Source: Pseudonocardiales bacterium (lineage in GTDB: Bacteria; Actinomycetota; Actinomycetes; Mycobacteriales; Pseudonocardiaceae). From it: 64,000 nt of DNA. Positions 1 to 8,297 of the stretch are shown in pieces (within the stretch, counting starts at the first letter, position 1; every line of letters starts with the position of its first letter). Made by a program: the position numbers and the translations under genes. The DNA is taken from contig JAHEXI010000005.1 of assembly GCA_023252195.1 (NCBI GenBank), positions 89,999 to 153,998 of the forward strand, written 5' to 3'. A model generated the notes under the pieces. That model made no database searches. It was not told the origin of the DNA and worked only from the letters and a program-made list of their open reading frames with translations.

Positions 1-316
1 ATCATGAGGGTCCGCGGGACGATGACGGGCCGCGGGATCATGAGGGTCCGCGGGACGATGACGGGCCGCGGGATCATGAGGGTCCGCGGGACGATGACGG
101 GCCGCGGGATCATGAGGGTCCGCGGGACGATGACGGGCCGCGGGATCATGAGGGTCCCCAGGACGATGACGGGCCGCGGGATCACGAGGGTCCCCAGGAC
201 GATGACGGGCCGCGGGATCACGAGGGTCCCCAGGACGATGACGGGCCGCGGGATCACGAGGGTCCGCGGGACAACGACGGACCCCGGGACAACGACGGAC
301 CCCGGGACAACGACGG
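1..316 (+). repeat. 36-bp tandem repeat array within the IniB-like gene
   Basis: Eight 36-bp units start at 1, 37, 73, 109, 145, 181, 217 and 253. They are followed by 18-bp half units (acaacgacggaccccggg at 271 and 289) and a partial copy. The first four are identical; later copies swap ccgcggg for ccccagg and atg for acg. The 36-bp period preserves the reading frame and encodes a 12-residue acidic Gly/Pro/Arg/Asp unit. The array continues to base 1, so its full length is unknown. Such arrays change copy number by slippage and are prone to assembly collapse. Confidence 0.9.
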
Positions 317-1796
317 CTCGGATAAGCCCGATGCTCGGTCGGGTCATCTTCAGCCCCGGGCCGAGCCTCAGGGTCATCCCAACCACCCTGAACAGAGCCA
401 TGGCAGTGCTACCCACGGCCAGGCCGTTGTGGACAGGCAGCCGGGAGCCCACCCAACCGGGATCGAGCACCACGCCGTCACGGCAAATCCTCAGGATCAT
501 GTCCTTTCCACCGCAGCCGGAGCCGGAAGGCAGCCGGGCGAGCACCATTCGATGTCTGTGCAACCGGGATCGTCAGCGCCATATTCGGCAGCGTCATTCT
601 CCTCGGGGCCGTCGGGCCCCTCGGGTCTGTCGACCGGTGGATCGCCCGGTTTGTCGCCGTCGTTTGCATCCGCATCGCCCGCGCTGAGTCAAGCAGTGCG
701 CACCGCGACCGCCCCGGCGAACGCAGCTGTCACCACGGAGAGCACAGCAGCCAGCCAGCCGGTGACGACCACCCCGGTGACTCCGGCCGCGGCGTCCCAC
801 GTGACATCCGAGCCGCTCAACACAACAGTGGAGAAATCATCGACAGTCAGCACCGGTTTCGCTCCGCAAGCTGATCTGGGCAACAGCTCCTCCCACGCGA
901 TCAGCGCGACCCCTCGGAGCTCCACCGTCGCGCAACCAGCAACGCACGGCACGGGATCAGGTAGCGCGGTGTCCACCTCCCAAAACGGAGCGTTCAGCGC
1001 AAACCACACCGGCGCACCTGCGCCCGGGTCCGCAATGGGGTCCACGACCGGATCTACCAACGGATCTACTCCGTTGAACCCTTCAGGCGCCCAAGCCCCG
1101 AGCGCAGATATGGGCCATTCGACGACCGCAGGTTCCGACCCGCACACCGCCGGCAACGTCAGCGCACTGCTCGGGTCTGACACCGGTACCACCGGCTCGT
1201 CGGGCGCTGCTGGCGCCGCGTCGAACACCCAGCCCTCTGGTGGCCAAACCGAACAAGCCGGACACACCACTGCGCACCCGACCGGCGCGTCCGGCACCGC
1301 CGCGGGTGGACCAAGCGCAGCTTCAGGCTCCACGAGCTACACCTCCGCTGGCGCCGTGCCGAGTGCGGGTGCTGCGCCTGCTGCTCACCCGGCGGTGCCG
1401 AGTGCGGATGCTGCGCCTGCTGCTCACCCGGCGGTGCCGAGCGGGGGTGCTGCGCCTGCTGCTCACCCGGCGGTGCCGAGTATGGGTTCTGCGCCTAGCA
1501 CCGGCGTCGGGTCTGCTACCGCTTCACCCGCAGGGTCCACCATGAGTGCGCCCGCTGCTACCACGTCGGCTACCAGCACGCACATTCCGACTGCTCCGGC
1601 ATCCAGTGCGGGGCCGAACCTTAATCCGCACCCGGCAAGCCCGAGTGTCAGCACAGTGTCGGCAACGGACAGCAGCCACACCGGCTTGTCGCCGACGTCG
1701 GATGGGCTGTCCAGCGGGCTCACCCCGAGTCCAACTGCCACGCACATCACGCCGGACCACGTCACGCCCGATCACGCCACGCCCATTCATCACTGA
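3..1796 (+). CDS. IniB-like low-complexity protein, 5' partial
   Basis: The frame beginning at base 3 is open from the window edge to the TGA at 1794-1796, so the start codon lies upstream. The first 100 or so residues are tandem 12-mers (HEGPRDDDGPRD and variants). The remainder is rich in Ser, Thr, Ala, Pro and Gly, with a second repeat (AAPAAHPAVPS) near the C-terminus. No enzyme motif, cysteine pair or membrane segment is visible. It precedes two dynamin-like GTPases, the order of mycobacterial iniB-iniA-iniC, where IniB is a repetitive Gly/Ala-rich protein. The IniB-like call rests on that position and composition; the conserved N-terminus, if present, is outside the window. A surface or linker protein of unrelated origin is the alternative. 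A GTG at 429 would start a shorter version, but the upstream repeats are in frame with no stop. Confidence 0.6.
   Translation, partial: HEGPRDDDGPRDHEGPRDDDGPRDHEGPRDDDGPRDHEGPRDDDGPRDHEGPQDDDGPRDHEGPQDDDGPRDHEGPQDDDGPRDHEGPRDNDGPRDNDGPRDNDGSDKPDARSGHLQPRAEPQGHPNHPEQSHGSATHGQAVVDRQPGAHPTGIEHHAVTANPQDHVLSTAAGAGRQPGEHHSMSVQPGSSAPYSAASFSSGPSGPSGLSTGGSPGLSPSFASASPALSQAVRTATAPANAAVTTESTAASQPVTTTPVTPAAASHVTSEPLNTTVEKSSTVSTGFAPQADLGNSSSHAISATPRSSTVAQPATHGTGSGSAVSTSQNGAFSANHTGAPAPGSAMGSTTGSTNGSTPLNPSGAQAPSADMGHSTTAGSDPHTAGNVSALLGSDTGTTGSSGAAGAASNTQPSGGQTEQAGHTTAHPTGASGTAAGGPSAASGSTSYTSAGAVPSAGAAPAAHPAVPSADAAPAAHPAVPSGGAAPAAHPAVPSMGSAPSTGVGSATASPAGSTMSAPAATTSATSTHIPTAPASSAGPNLNPHPASPSVSTVSATDSSHTGLSPTSDGLSSGLTPSPTATHITPDHVTPDHATPIHH
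1356..1500 (+). repeat. 39-bp tandem repeat within the IniB-like gene
   Basis: Units beginning gtgccgag start at 1356, 1395, 1434 and 1473. The first three are complete 39-bp units and the fourth decays. Each encodes a 13-residue Ala/Pro-rich module (VPS-x2-AAPAAHPA), so the reading frame is kept. It is the second, independent repeat family in this gene. Confidence 0.8.
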
Positions 1797-1800
1797 TCAC

Positions 1801-1837
1801 CACCGGCCCGCGCTGCACGAGCCGGCGCGGGCCGGTG
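1801..1837 (+). promoter_or_regulatory. Intercistronic hairpin between IniB-like and IniA-like genes
   Basis: A perfect 13-bp inverted repeat (1801-1813 with 1825-1837, arm CACCGGCCCGCGC) with an 11-nt loop lies 4 bp after the upstream stop. It is followed by an AAAGAGGA ribosome-binding site before the ATG at 1875. There is no T-run, so it may be a partial terminator, an mRNA stabiliser or a processing site that sets the ratio of the repetitive protein to the GTPases. Confidence 0.5.
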
Positions 1838-1874
1838 AGGTCCCTCACTCTTCGCATCGTAGAAAGAGGACGAG

Positions 1875-3668
1875 ATGTCCGTCATGACCGATCCCGCTGC
1901 CCGTAACGGCACCGACACCGGATCCACCACGGCCATAACCGAGCTGCTCGACCGGCTGCGCCTGCTCACCGACGCCGCGAACCGACCAGACCTCGGCACC
2001 CACCTCGCTCAGGCCCGGATCAGGGTTACTGATCCACGGTTGCGCATCGTGGTGACTGGACAGGCCGGCCAGGGAATGAGCTCGCTGGTCGAGGCCATCA
2101 CTGGCGCTCCGGTGATCGCCACTGGCAAGACTGCCCCCGTCGTCGCCAGCTACTCCGACTCCGACTTCGTACGGCTGGTCCCTGCCCCGACCGCCGGTGC
2201 CGAGCCCGAGGCAGGTGCCGGTCCGGTGCCCCGCGTCGAGGTCGGCGCACCCAACGATCTGCTAGCCGAGGGTGTAGTTCTCATCGACACCCCGGGAGCG
2301 TCCGGACTGGACACGGGCCGCGCGGGCGCGGTGCTGTCCCTGCTGCCCGCGGCTGGCGCGGTCCTGTTCGTCTCGGACGCGAGCCAGGAGTACACCGAGC
2401 CGGAGATCGCGTTCTTGCGTCAGATCCGGCAGCTGTGTCCCACCGTCATCGGTGTGATCACCAAGATTGACCTCTACCCGCGGTGGGCCTACATCCAGCG
2501 AGCCAATCGCACCCACCTGACCAACGCAGGGCTGGACATCCCACTGCTGCCGCTGTCAGCGACGATGGGCGAGATCGCCCGACGTAACAGTGACGCCGAG
2601 CTTGCAGTCGAATCGGGCGTACCGCAGCTGGTGGACCTGGTGCGCCACCGGGTGGTCGGCGACGCCGACATCGTGCTGCGCAACGCGGTGGTCAATGACG
2701 TCCGATTTGTCTCAGACCATCTAGCGATGGCGCTGAATGCTGAGCTGGATGCGCTCAACGATCCCAGCTGCGGAGCCGAGCTCGTCGCTCGACTGCGCGA
2801 CGCCTGGGAGGCCGCCGACCGGCTGCGGCAGCGCACAGCCAACTGGCAGGTCGTGCTCGGCGACGGCGCGACGGAGCTGACCGTCGAGGTGGAGCACGAC
2901 CTTCGGCACCGGCTGCGCGGCGTGGTCCGGGAGGCGGAAGCGGACATCATGACTTCCGACCCGGCCAAGCGATGGGAGGAGTTCGGCAGCTGGCTCGACG
3001 GTCGCATCGCCGAATCTGTCCAAGATAACTTCGTCCTGGCCCACACCCGTTGTCGTGCTCTTGCTGAGAAGGTGGCTACCCGGTTCGTCGCAGAAGGCCG
3101 GTCAGCGGTGCCGGAGCTCTACCTCGACCACACCGGCTCGATCCTCGATCCCGTGCAGTCCCTGGAGCCGCTGGACAGCCGCAAGACCGGCATAGTGCAA
3201 CGGGCGATCAGCAGCGTGCGGGGTTCTTATGGTGGCGTCCTGATGGTGGGGCTGATGACCGGTCTCGCGGGGTTGGCTCTGGTGAACCCTTACTCGATCG
3301 GCGCCGGCGTGCTGCTCGGCGCCAATACGTTCTGGGAGGACCGCAAATCACAGACCTCCCGGCGCCAAGCCGAGGCCAAGGCCGCCGTCGCCCGACTGAT
3401 GGACGACGTGATCTTCCAGGTCGGCAAGGAGTCGAAGTACCGGCTCCGCGAGGCCCAGCGGACCCTGCGTGACCACTTCACCACGGTCGCCACCGAGATG
3501 CTGCGCTCGGCCGACGACGCATGGCGAGCTGCCCAGGAGGCCAATCAGATCCACACCGAGCACCGCGCCGGCCGGATCGCCGAGGTTCACAACGCCTTGA
3601 GTGACCTACGTCAGCTGCGGGTCCGGGCGGCCGCCCTCGTCCCCGCCCGCACAATGGAGGTGACCTGA
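1875..3668 (+). CDS. IniA-like dynamin-family GTPase with degenerate P-loop
   Basis: This 597-residue protein has the bacterial dynamin layout: N-terminal G domain, long helical stalk, and a hydrophobic membrane paddle at about residues 445-480. G3 (DTPG in VVLIDTPGAS) and G4 (TKID) are present. The P-loop reads GQAGQGMSS at residues 62-70, with Met68 where the family has the phosphate-binding Lys, so nucleotide binding may be weak or lost. Mycobacterial IniA is a membrane-remodelling dynamin-like protein induced by cell-wall inhibitors. Length and order (IniB-like, this gene, IniC-like) fit. The stop overlaps the next ATG by one base (TGATG), so the two GTPases are probably translated together and may work as a heteromer. 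Start ATG 1875 has a good upstream AG-rich site; ATG 1884 is an alternative. Confidence 0.75.
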   Translation: MSVMTDPAARNGTDTGSTTAITELLDRLRLLTDAANRPDLGTHLAQARIRVTDPRLRIVVTGQAGQGMSSLVEAITGAPVIATGKTAPVVASYSDSDFVRLVPAPTAGAEPEAGAGPVPRVEVGAPNDLLAEGVVLIDTPGASGLDTGRAGAVLSLLPAAGAVLFVSDASQEYTEPEIAFLRQIRQLCPTVIGVITKIDLYPRWAYIQRANRTHLTNAGLDIPLLPLSATMGEIARRNSDAELAVESGVPQLVDLVRHRVVGDADIVLRNAVVNDVRFVSDHLAMALNAELDALNDPSCGAELVARLRDAWEAADRLRQRTANWQVVLGDGATELTVEVEHDLRHRLRGVVREAEADIMTSDPAKRWEEFGSWLDGRIAESVQDNFVLAHTRCRALAEKVATRFVAEGRSAVPELYLDHTGSILDPVQSLEPLDSRKTGIVQRAISSVRGSYGGVLMVGLMTGLAGLALVNPYSIGAGVLLGANTFWEDRKSQTSRRQAEAKAAVARLMDDVIFQVGKESKYRLREAQRTLRDHFTTVATEMLRSADDAWRAAQEANQIHTEHRAGRIAEVHNALSDLRQLRVRAAALVPARTMEVT

Positions 3669-5143
3669 TGAGCTCCCAGCCGTACAGCACCGTCGACCTG
3701 GCCCGGATGCTCATCCGCGACGCGCGTAGTGATCTCCAGGCCGGCTCCCAACTCAGCGCTGAAGTCGATGCCGAGCTCGCCGCATGCCAGCGCAGGCTGG
3801 ACGAGCCGCTGCGGGTCGCGCTTGCCGGGACGCTCAAGTCCGGGAAGTCGACCCTGCTCAACGCTCTGGTCGGGGAAGAGATCGCACCCACCGACGCCAC
3901 CGAGTGCACCCGCGTCGTCACCTGGTTCTGCGGGTCGGCGGGGCCACGCATCGAGCTCACCCACGATGGCGGGCGGCGCAGCTCGCTGCCGGTGCTTCGG
4001 ACCGACGGGCGGCTGCACCTCGACCTCGGGCCGGTGACCGCGGATCGGGTGCAACGCCTCGAAGTCGGCTGGCCCTCGTCGCTACTCGATCAGTACACAC
4101 TGGTCGACACCCCCGGGACGTCATCGAACTCCCGCGACGTCTCCGCGCGCACGCTTGCATTCCTCACCCCCGACGAGGGAACCTGCGAGGCCGACGCGAT
4201 CGTCTACCTGATGCGTTCCCTGCACAGCGCCGACGTGGCGCTGCTGCGCAAGCTCCACGAGCACGCCGGCACCGGACGTGGCCCGCTGGGCATTGTCGGA
4301 GTCCTGTCTAGGGCCGACGAAACCGACGGAGGCCTCACCACCTCGCTCGACGCCGCCCGAGCAGCCAGCGCGGAGCTGCGCACCGCCCGTGAGCTCAACG
4401 GCCTGCATCGAGACTTCCTTGCGGTATCCGGGCTGCTCGCGTTACGCGGTCAAACACTGCGGCAACAAGAGTTCAGCACCCTCGACCAGCTTGCGGCGCT
4501 GCCCGACGACGTCCGCGAAGCGATCCTCGTTTCCCCCGGGCGGTTCGTCACGACCGAGCTTGCGACACCCGCCGCCGGCCGGGAACAGCTGTTGACAGCC
4601 TTCGGCATGGTCGGTATCCGAATCGCCATATCGTTGATCCGCGGCGGCGCCCGGGGCGCACCCGCGCTGGCGGCTGAGCTGGTCCGCCACAGTGGGCTCA
4701 ACGACCTCCACCGCACTCTGCGCACCCGTTTCGGTAGCCGGAATCGCCAGCTCAAAGCACACTCAGCGCTGCGCACGCTGCGCTCAATCCTGCTGCGGCA
4801 CCGCAGCCCGAACACCGCACGGGTGGTCAGCGCAGTCGACCGGCTCCTCGCCGACACGCACCCGTTCACCGAACTACGGTTATTGGCCGGACTAGTCGCG
4901 CTGCCCGTCCCTGACCGGACCCGCAACGCCCTCGGCCAAGTACTCGGCGGCCAGGGCACCTCAGCGACGACCCGACTCGGCCTGCCACCAGATACCACTG
5001 CCACGCACACCCGCGCCGCCGCATTCCACGCCATCCGGTTCTGGCGTGACCAGCTCAGCGAACCGCTCCTGGATCAACCCACCACGCAGAGCTACCGGGC
5101 GGCGATCCGCAGCTGCGAAGCGATCATGGCAGGCGCCGCTTAG
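3668..5143 (+). CDS. IniC-like dynamin-family GTPase
   Basis: At 491 residues it is close to mycobacterial IniC (about 490). The P-loop GTLKSGKST at residues 54-62 is canonical, followed by the switch-I Thr in ECTRV, G3 DTPG in TLVDTPGTSS and a G4-like SRADE. The C-terminal half is helical. No strong membrane paddle is seen, unlike the preceding gene. It likely supplies the GTPase activity for a pair with the degenerate IniA-like protein, acting at the inner face of the membrane during envelope stress. It is translationally coupled to the upstream gene. Its 3' end overlaps the convergent glycosyltransferase by 20 bp. Confidence 0.75.
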   Translation: MSSQPYSTVDLARMLIRDARSDLQAGSQLSAEVDAELAACQRRLDEPLRVALAGTLKSGKSTLLNALVGEEIAPTDATECTRVVTWFCGSAGPRIELTHDGGRRSSLPVLRTDGRLHLDLGPVTADRVQRLEVGWPSSLLDQYTLVDTPGTSSNSRDVSARTLAFLTPDEGTCEADAIVYLMRSLHSADVALLRKLHEHAGTGRGPLGIVGVLSRADETDGGLTTSLDAARAASAELRTARELNGLHRDFLAVSGLLALRGQTLRQQEFSTLDQLAALPDDVREAILVSPGRFVTTELATPAAGREQLLTAFGMVGIRIAISLIRGGARGAPALAAELVRHSGLNDLHRTLRTRFGSRNRQLKAHSALRTLRSILLRHRSPNTARVVSAVDRLLADTHPFTELRLLAGLVALPVPDRTRNALGQVLGGQGTSATTRLGLPPDTTATHTRAAAFHAIRFWRDQLSEPLLDQPTTQSYRAAIRSCEAIMAGAA

Positions 5144-6323
5144 CGCGCCGCGCAAGACCGGGCGCAGCGAGCCGGCCCTTCCAGGCGCCGCCTTGGCCGG
5201 TTGCGTGGCGGCGCGCCGAGTCCACTGTCATGGCGGCATAAAGCGTGGCGACGGCCGGCAGGGTGAGCCCGCGCAGCGGCGAGAGACCGTAGAGCCGTAG
5301 CACCGGTCCCTGGGTAGCGGCCATCGCGGTCCACGCGCCGAATCCGGCCGCGGCGAGTCGCAGCGATCGCCCGGCCAGCCCGGTGAGTGCGGCAATCGGC
5401 GGGACGACGTAGAGCAGGCCCAGCCCGGCGAGCGTGCCGGCGAGCAGCAGTGGTGAGCGACATAGCTGGGTATAAGCGCTGCGCGTCACCATGGTCCACA
5501 GATCTGCCAGGTGCGGGTACGGCCGGACGCTGCGGACCTCGGGTGGGTCGCTTGTGAAGCCCAGCCAGGTTCGCGCGCCGGAGCGTTTGAGTAGCCGACC
5601 CAGGGCCACGTCGTCGATGAGGTTCCCGCGGACGCGGGCGAGGCCCCCAGCGTGCACCAGGGCCGTCCGGCGGACCAGAACGCAGCCGCCTGCGGCCGCA
5701 GCGGTCCGGCTTCCGGGCCGGGTGACCCGAGGGAACGGGTAGAGCTGGGCGAAGAAGTAGACGAACGCCGGCACGAGGACGCGTTCCCAGCCGGTCTGTG
5801 TGCGCAGTAGCGCCATCAGCGACACGAGGTCTCGATCGTCTGCCAGTGCTGTGGCGACGAGCCGGCGCACCGACCCGGGGTGGTGGGAGATGTCGGCGTC
5901 GGTGAGTAGCAGGAACTCGACCCCGGCGGTACTGGCCGACTCCACGCCGCACTGCACGGCGTTGAGCTTGCCCGTCCAGCCCCGGGCCGGCGGTGAGGCC
6001 GTCAGCACGGTCAGCGAAGCTCGTCCGCCACCGCGCTGAGCGAGGGTGTGGGCGAGTGCCCCGGTGCCGTCGGTGCTCCCGTCGTCGACCAGCCACACCG
6101 CGAGATCACCTGGGTAGTCCTGCGCGAGAAGCGTGGGCAGCGTCTCCGGAAGCACCGCCGCTTCGTCGCGCGCCGGCACGATGACTCCGACGCTGGGCCA
6201 GTGGCCGGGTTCCGGTGGATCGGCCGGCAGGCGGGGCGAAGCGAGCCAGAAGCCGCCGTGCCCGATGACGAGATAGGTCCACGCCGCAGCAGACGCCGTC
6301 GCAAGGAGGCCGAGCAGCGGCAT
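5124..6323 (-). CDS. hpnB: HpnB-type membrane glycosyltransferase, family 2
   Basis: The 399-residue protein has one N-terminal membrane segment and a GT-A family-2 catalytic domain starting near residue 44 (VGVIVPARDEAAVLPETL). It has the DDGSTDGT nucleotide-binding motif at about 80-87, an LLTDADI metal-binding motif and the AAAAGGCVLVRR segment. The C-terminus carries three or four further hydrophobic segments. The overall pattern, including FVYFFAQLYPF, matches hopene-associated HpnB, which is predicted to glycosylate hopanoid or other polyprenoid lipids at the membrane. No squalene-hopene cyclase or other hopanoid gene is visible nearby, so the acceptor is inferred. Start ATG 6323 is preceded by a weak ribosome-binding site. 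Confidence 0.75.
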   Translation of the reverse strand: MPLLGLLATASAAAWTYLVIGHGGFWLASPRLPADPPEPGHWPSVGVIVPARDEAAVLPETLPTLLAQDYPGDLAVWLVDDGSTDGTGALAHTLAQRGGGRASLTVLTASPPARGWTGKLNAVQCGVESASTAGVEFLLLTDADISHHPGSVRRLVATALADDRDLVSLMALLRTQTGWERVLVPAFVYFFAQLYPFPRVTRPGSRTAAAAGGCVLVRRTALVHAGGLARVRGNLIDDVALGRLLKRSGARTWLGFTSDPPEVRSVRPYPHLADLWTMVTRSAYTQLCRSPLLLAGTLAGLGLLYVVPPIAALTGLAGRSLRLAAAGFGAWTAMAATQGPVLRLYGLSPLRGLTLPAVATLYAAMTVDSARRHATGQGGAWKGRLAAPGLARRAKRRLP

Positions 6324-6378
6324 CCGTCGAGCATGCCACTCCCGCCAGCACAGCGGCGAGCTGCCCAGCAGTAGTGAA

Positions 6379-6394
6379 TGTGATGCAAGTCACA
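6379..6394. promoter_or_regulatory. CRP/GlxR-type operator
   Basis: TGTGATGCAAGTCACA is a perfect TGTGA-N6-TCACA palindrome, the consensus bound by CRP-family regulators in actinobacteria (mycobacterial CRP, corynebacterial GlxR). It lies between the divergent hpnB and the TPP-enzyme operon, 88 bp upstream of the latter's GTG. This suggests cAMP- or carbon-state control of that operon. Confidence 0.6.
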
Positions 6395-6481
6395 AAGGGA
6401 AGGTCGGGTGCGTAGCCGCAACGATCTCTGGGAACGCCACCGAGGGTCGGAAGACGAGCTGGGTCATCGGAGGGAAACATT

Positions 6482-8275
6482 GTGGCCGCACCGAAGGTTG
6501 CCGATTATCTGCTGAGCCGCTTACGGGACTGGGGCGTACACACCGTCTTCGCATATCCCGGCGACGGGATCAACGGCCTGCTCGCGGCCTGGGGTCGGGC
6601 GGACAACAGACCGCAGTTCGTGCAGGCCCGGCATGAGGAGATGGCGGCTTTCGAAGCGGTCGGGTACGCGAAGTTCACCGGGCAACTCGGGGTCTGCGCA
6701 GCGACCTCAGGGCCTGGCGCGATCCACCTGCTCAACGGGCTCTATGACGCCAAGCTCGACCACGTGCCGGTCTTGGCGATCGTCGGGCAGACCAATCGCA
6801 GCGCGATGGGCGGCTCCTACCAGCAAGAGGTCGACCTGCTGAGCCTGTTCAAGGACGTCGCCAGCGACTACGTGCAGATGGTCACCGTCGCCGAGCAGTT
6901 GCCCAATGTGTTGGATCGGGCGATCCGGACGGCTCTGGCGCGGCGGGCGCCGACCGCGGTGATCGTGCCGGCCGATGTGCAAGAGCTCGACTACTCCCCA
7001 CCGACTCACGAGTTCAAGATGGTGCCGTCCAGTCTGGGGATCCGCTGGCCGGAGCTGGCGCCGGATCAGGATGCGCTGCGGCAAGCGGCGGAGATCCTCA
7101 ACGCTGGCGACAAGGTCGCGATCCTGGCCGGTTCCGGGGCCCGGGGTGCGGCCCCCGAGCTCGAACAGGTCGCTGACCTGTTGGGCGCCGGGGTGGCCAA
7201 GGCGCTGCTGGGCAAGGACGTACTGTCCGACGAACTGCCGTACGTCACCGGGTCGATCGGGCTGCTCGGGACGCGCCCGAGCTACGAGATGATGCGCGCG
7301 GCTGACACATTGCTGACGGTCGGGTCGAGCTTTCCCTACACGCAGTTCATGCCTGAGTTCGATCAGGCCCGGGCCATCCAGATCGACCTCGATCCTGTGA
7401 TGATCGGCATGCGTTATCCCTACGAACTGAACCTGGTGGGCGACGCGGCGACCGCCCTGCGCGCGCTACTTCCGCTGCTGGCTCGCAAGGAGGACCGGTC
7501 CTGGCGGGAGAGCATCGAGTCTGATGTGGCCCGCTGGTGGGAGACCATGGGGATGGAGGCAGGTGTTGAGGCGGACCCGATCAACCCGATGCGGCTGTTC
7601 TCCGAGCTGAGCGACCGGCTGCCGGACGATGCGATCGTCACAGCGGACTCCGGGTCGTCAGCCAACTGGTATGCGCGGCAGTTGAAATTCCGGGGCCATA
7701 TGCGTGGGTCCCTGTCAGGCAACCTCGCCACCATGGGCCCCGGGGTGCCCTACGGGATCGGGGCGAAGTTCGGCTGCCCGGACCGGCCGGTGATCGTGTT
7801 CGCCGGGGATGGCGCGATGCAGATGAACGGCCTGGCCGAGCTGATCACCATCAAGAGGTATTGGGAGCAGTGGTCTGATCCTCGACTGGTCGTCGCCGTA
7901 CTGCACAACGACGATCTGAACCAGGTCACCTGGGAAATGCGGGCGATGGCGGGTGCGCCGAAGTTCGTCGAGTCGCAGAGCCTGCCCGACGTCGACTACG
8001 CCTCCTTCGCTGCTGGCCTGGGACTGCAGGCCATCTCGGTCGACAAACCCGATGACATCGCTCCCGCCTGGGACCGCGCGCTGGCTGCCGATCGGCCAAC
8101 GCTGCTCGACGTGCGCTGCGACCCCAACGTGCCACCGGTGCCGCCGCACGCCACTTTCGAGCAGATGGCTGACGCCGCCAAGGCCATGCTGGCCGGTGAT
8201 GAGGATCGCTGGGCCGTGATCAAGCAGGGTGTGAAGACCAAACTTCAGGAGTTCCTGCCGCATCGGCAGCGCTGA
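6482..8275 (+). CDS. Thiamine-diphosphate enzyme, pyruvate oxidase/acetolactate synthase type
   Basis: The 597-residue protein has the three-domain fold of the pyruvate oxidase/acetohydroxyacid synthase family. The N-terminal PYR domain carries the cofactor-activating Glu in QARHEEMAAFEA. A central Rossmann-like domain follows (about 190-340). The C-terminal PP domain has the ThDP/Mg motif GDGAMQMNG ending in HNDDLN. Known relatives decarboxylate pyruvate or related 2-oxo acids; the substrate here cannot be read from sequence. The GTG start at 6482 follows a clear ggaggg site. It leads a five-gene operon with a GMC flavoprotein pair, so it may produce or consume an aldehyde or hydroxy-acid handled by that dehydrogenase (inference). 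The CRP-type site upstream fits carbon-source control. Confidence 0.75.
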   Translation: MAAPKVADYLLSRLRDWGVHTVFAYPGDGINGLLAAWGRADNRPQFVQARHEEMAAFEAVGYAKFTGQLGVCAATSGPGAIHLLNGLYDAKLDHVPVLAIVGQTNRSAMGGSYQQEVDLLSLFKDVASDYVQMVTVAEQLPNVLDRAIRTALARRAPTAVIVPADVQELDYSPPTHEFKMVPSSLGIRWPELAPDQDALRQAAEILNAGDKVAILAGSGARGAAPELEQVADLLGAGVAKALLGKDVLSDELPYVTGSIGLLGTRPSYEMMRAADTLLTVGSSFPYTQFMPEFDQARAIQIDLDPVMIGMRYPYELNLVGDAATALRALLPLLARKEDRSWRESIESDVARWWETMGMEAGVEADPINPMRLFSELSDRLPDDAIVTADSGSSANWYARQLKFRGHMRGSLSGNLATMGPGVPYGIGAKFGCPDRPVIVFAGDGAMQMNGLAELITIKRYWEQWSDPRLVVAVLHNDDLNQVTWEMRAMAGAPKFVESQSLPDVDYASFAAGLGLQAISVDKPDDIAPAWDRALAADRPTLLDVRCDPNVPPVPPHATFEQMADAAKAMLAGDEDRWAVIKQGVKTKLQEFLPHRQR

Positions 8276-8297
8276 GCGTCGAGGAGCTGACATCGCC

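Noticed and set aside
1-316. Possible CRISPR array
   Set aside because: The 36-bp units are contiguous with no spacers, keep the reading frame, and have no cas genes nearby.
4-687. Repetitive ORF beginning MRVRGTMTGRGI
   Set aside because: It is the out-of-phase reading of the 36-bp array. The frame from base 3 stays open far longer and continues into the Ser/Ala/Pro-rich protein that ends before the GTPases.
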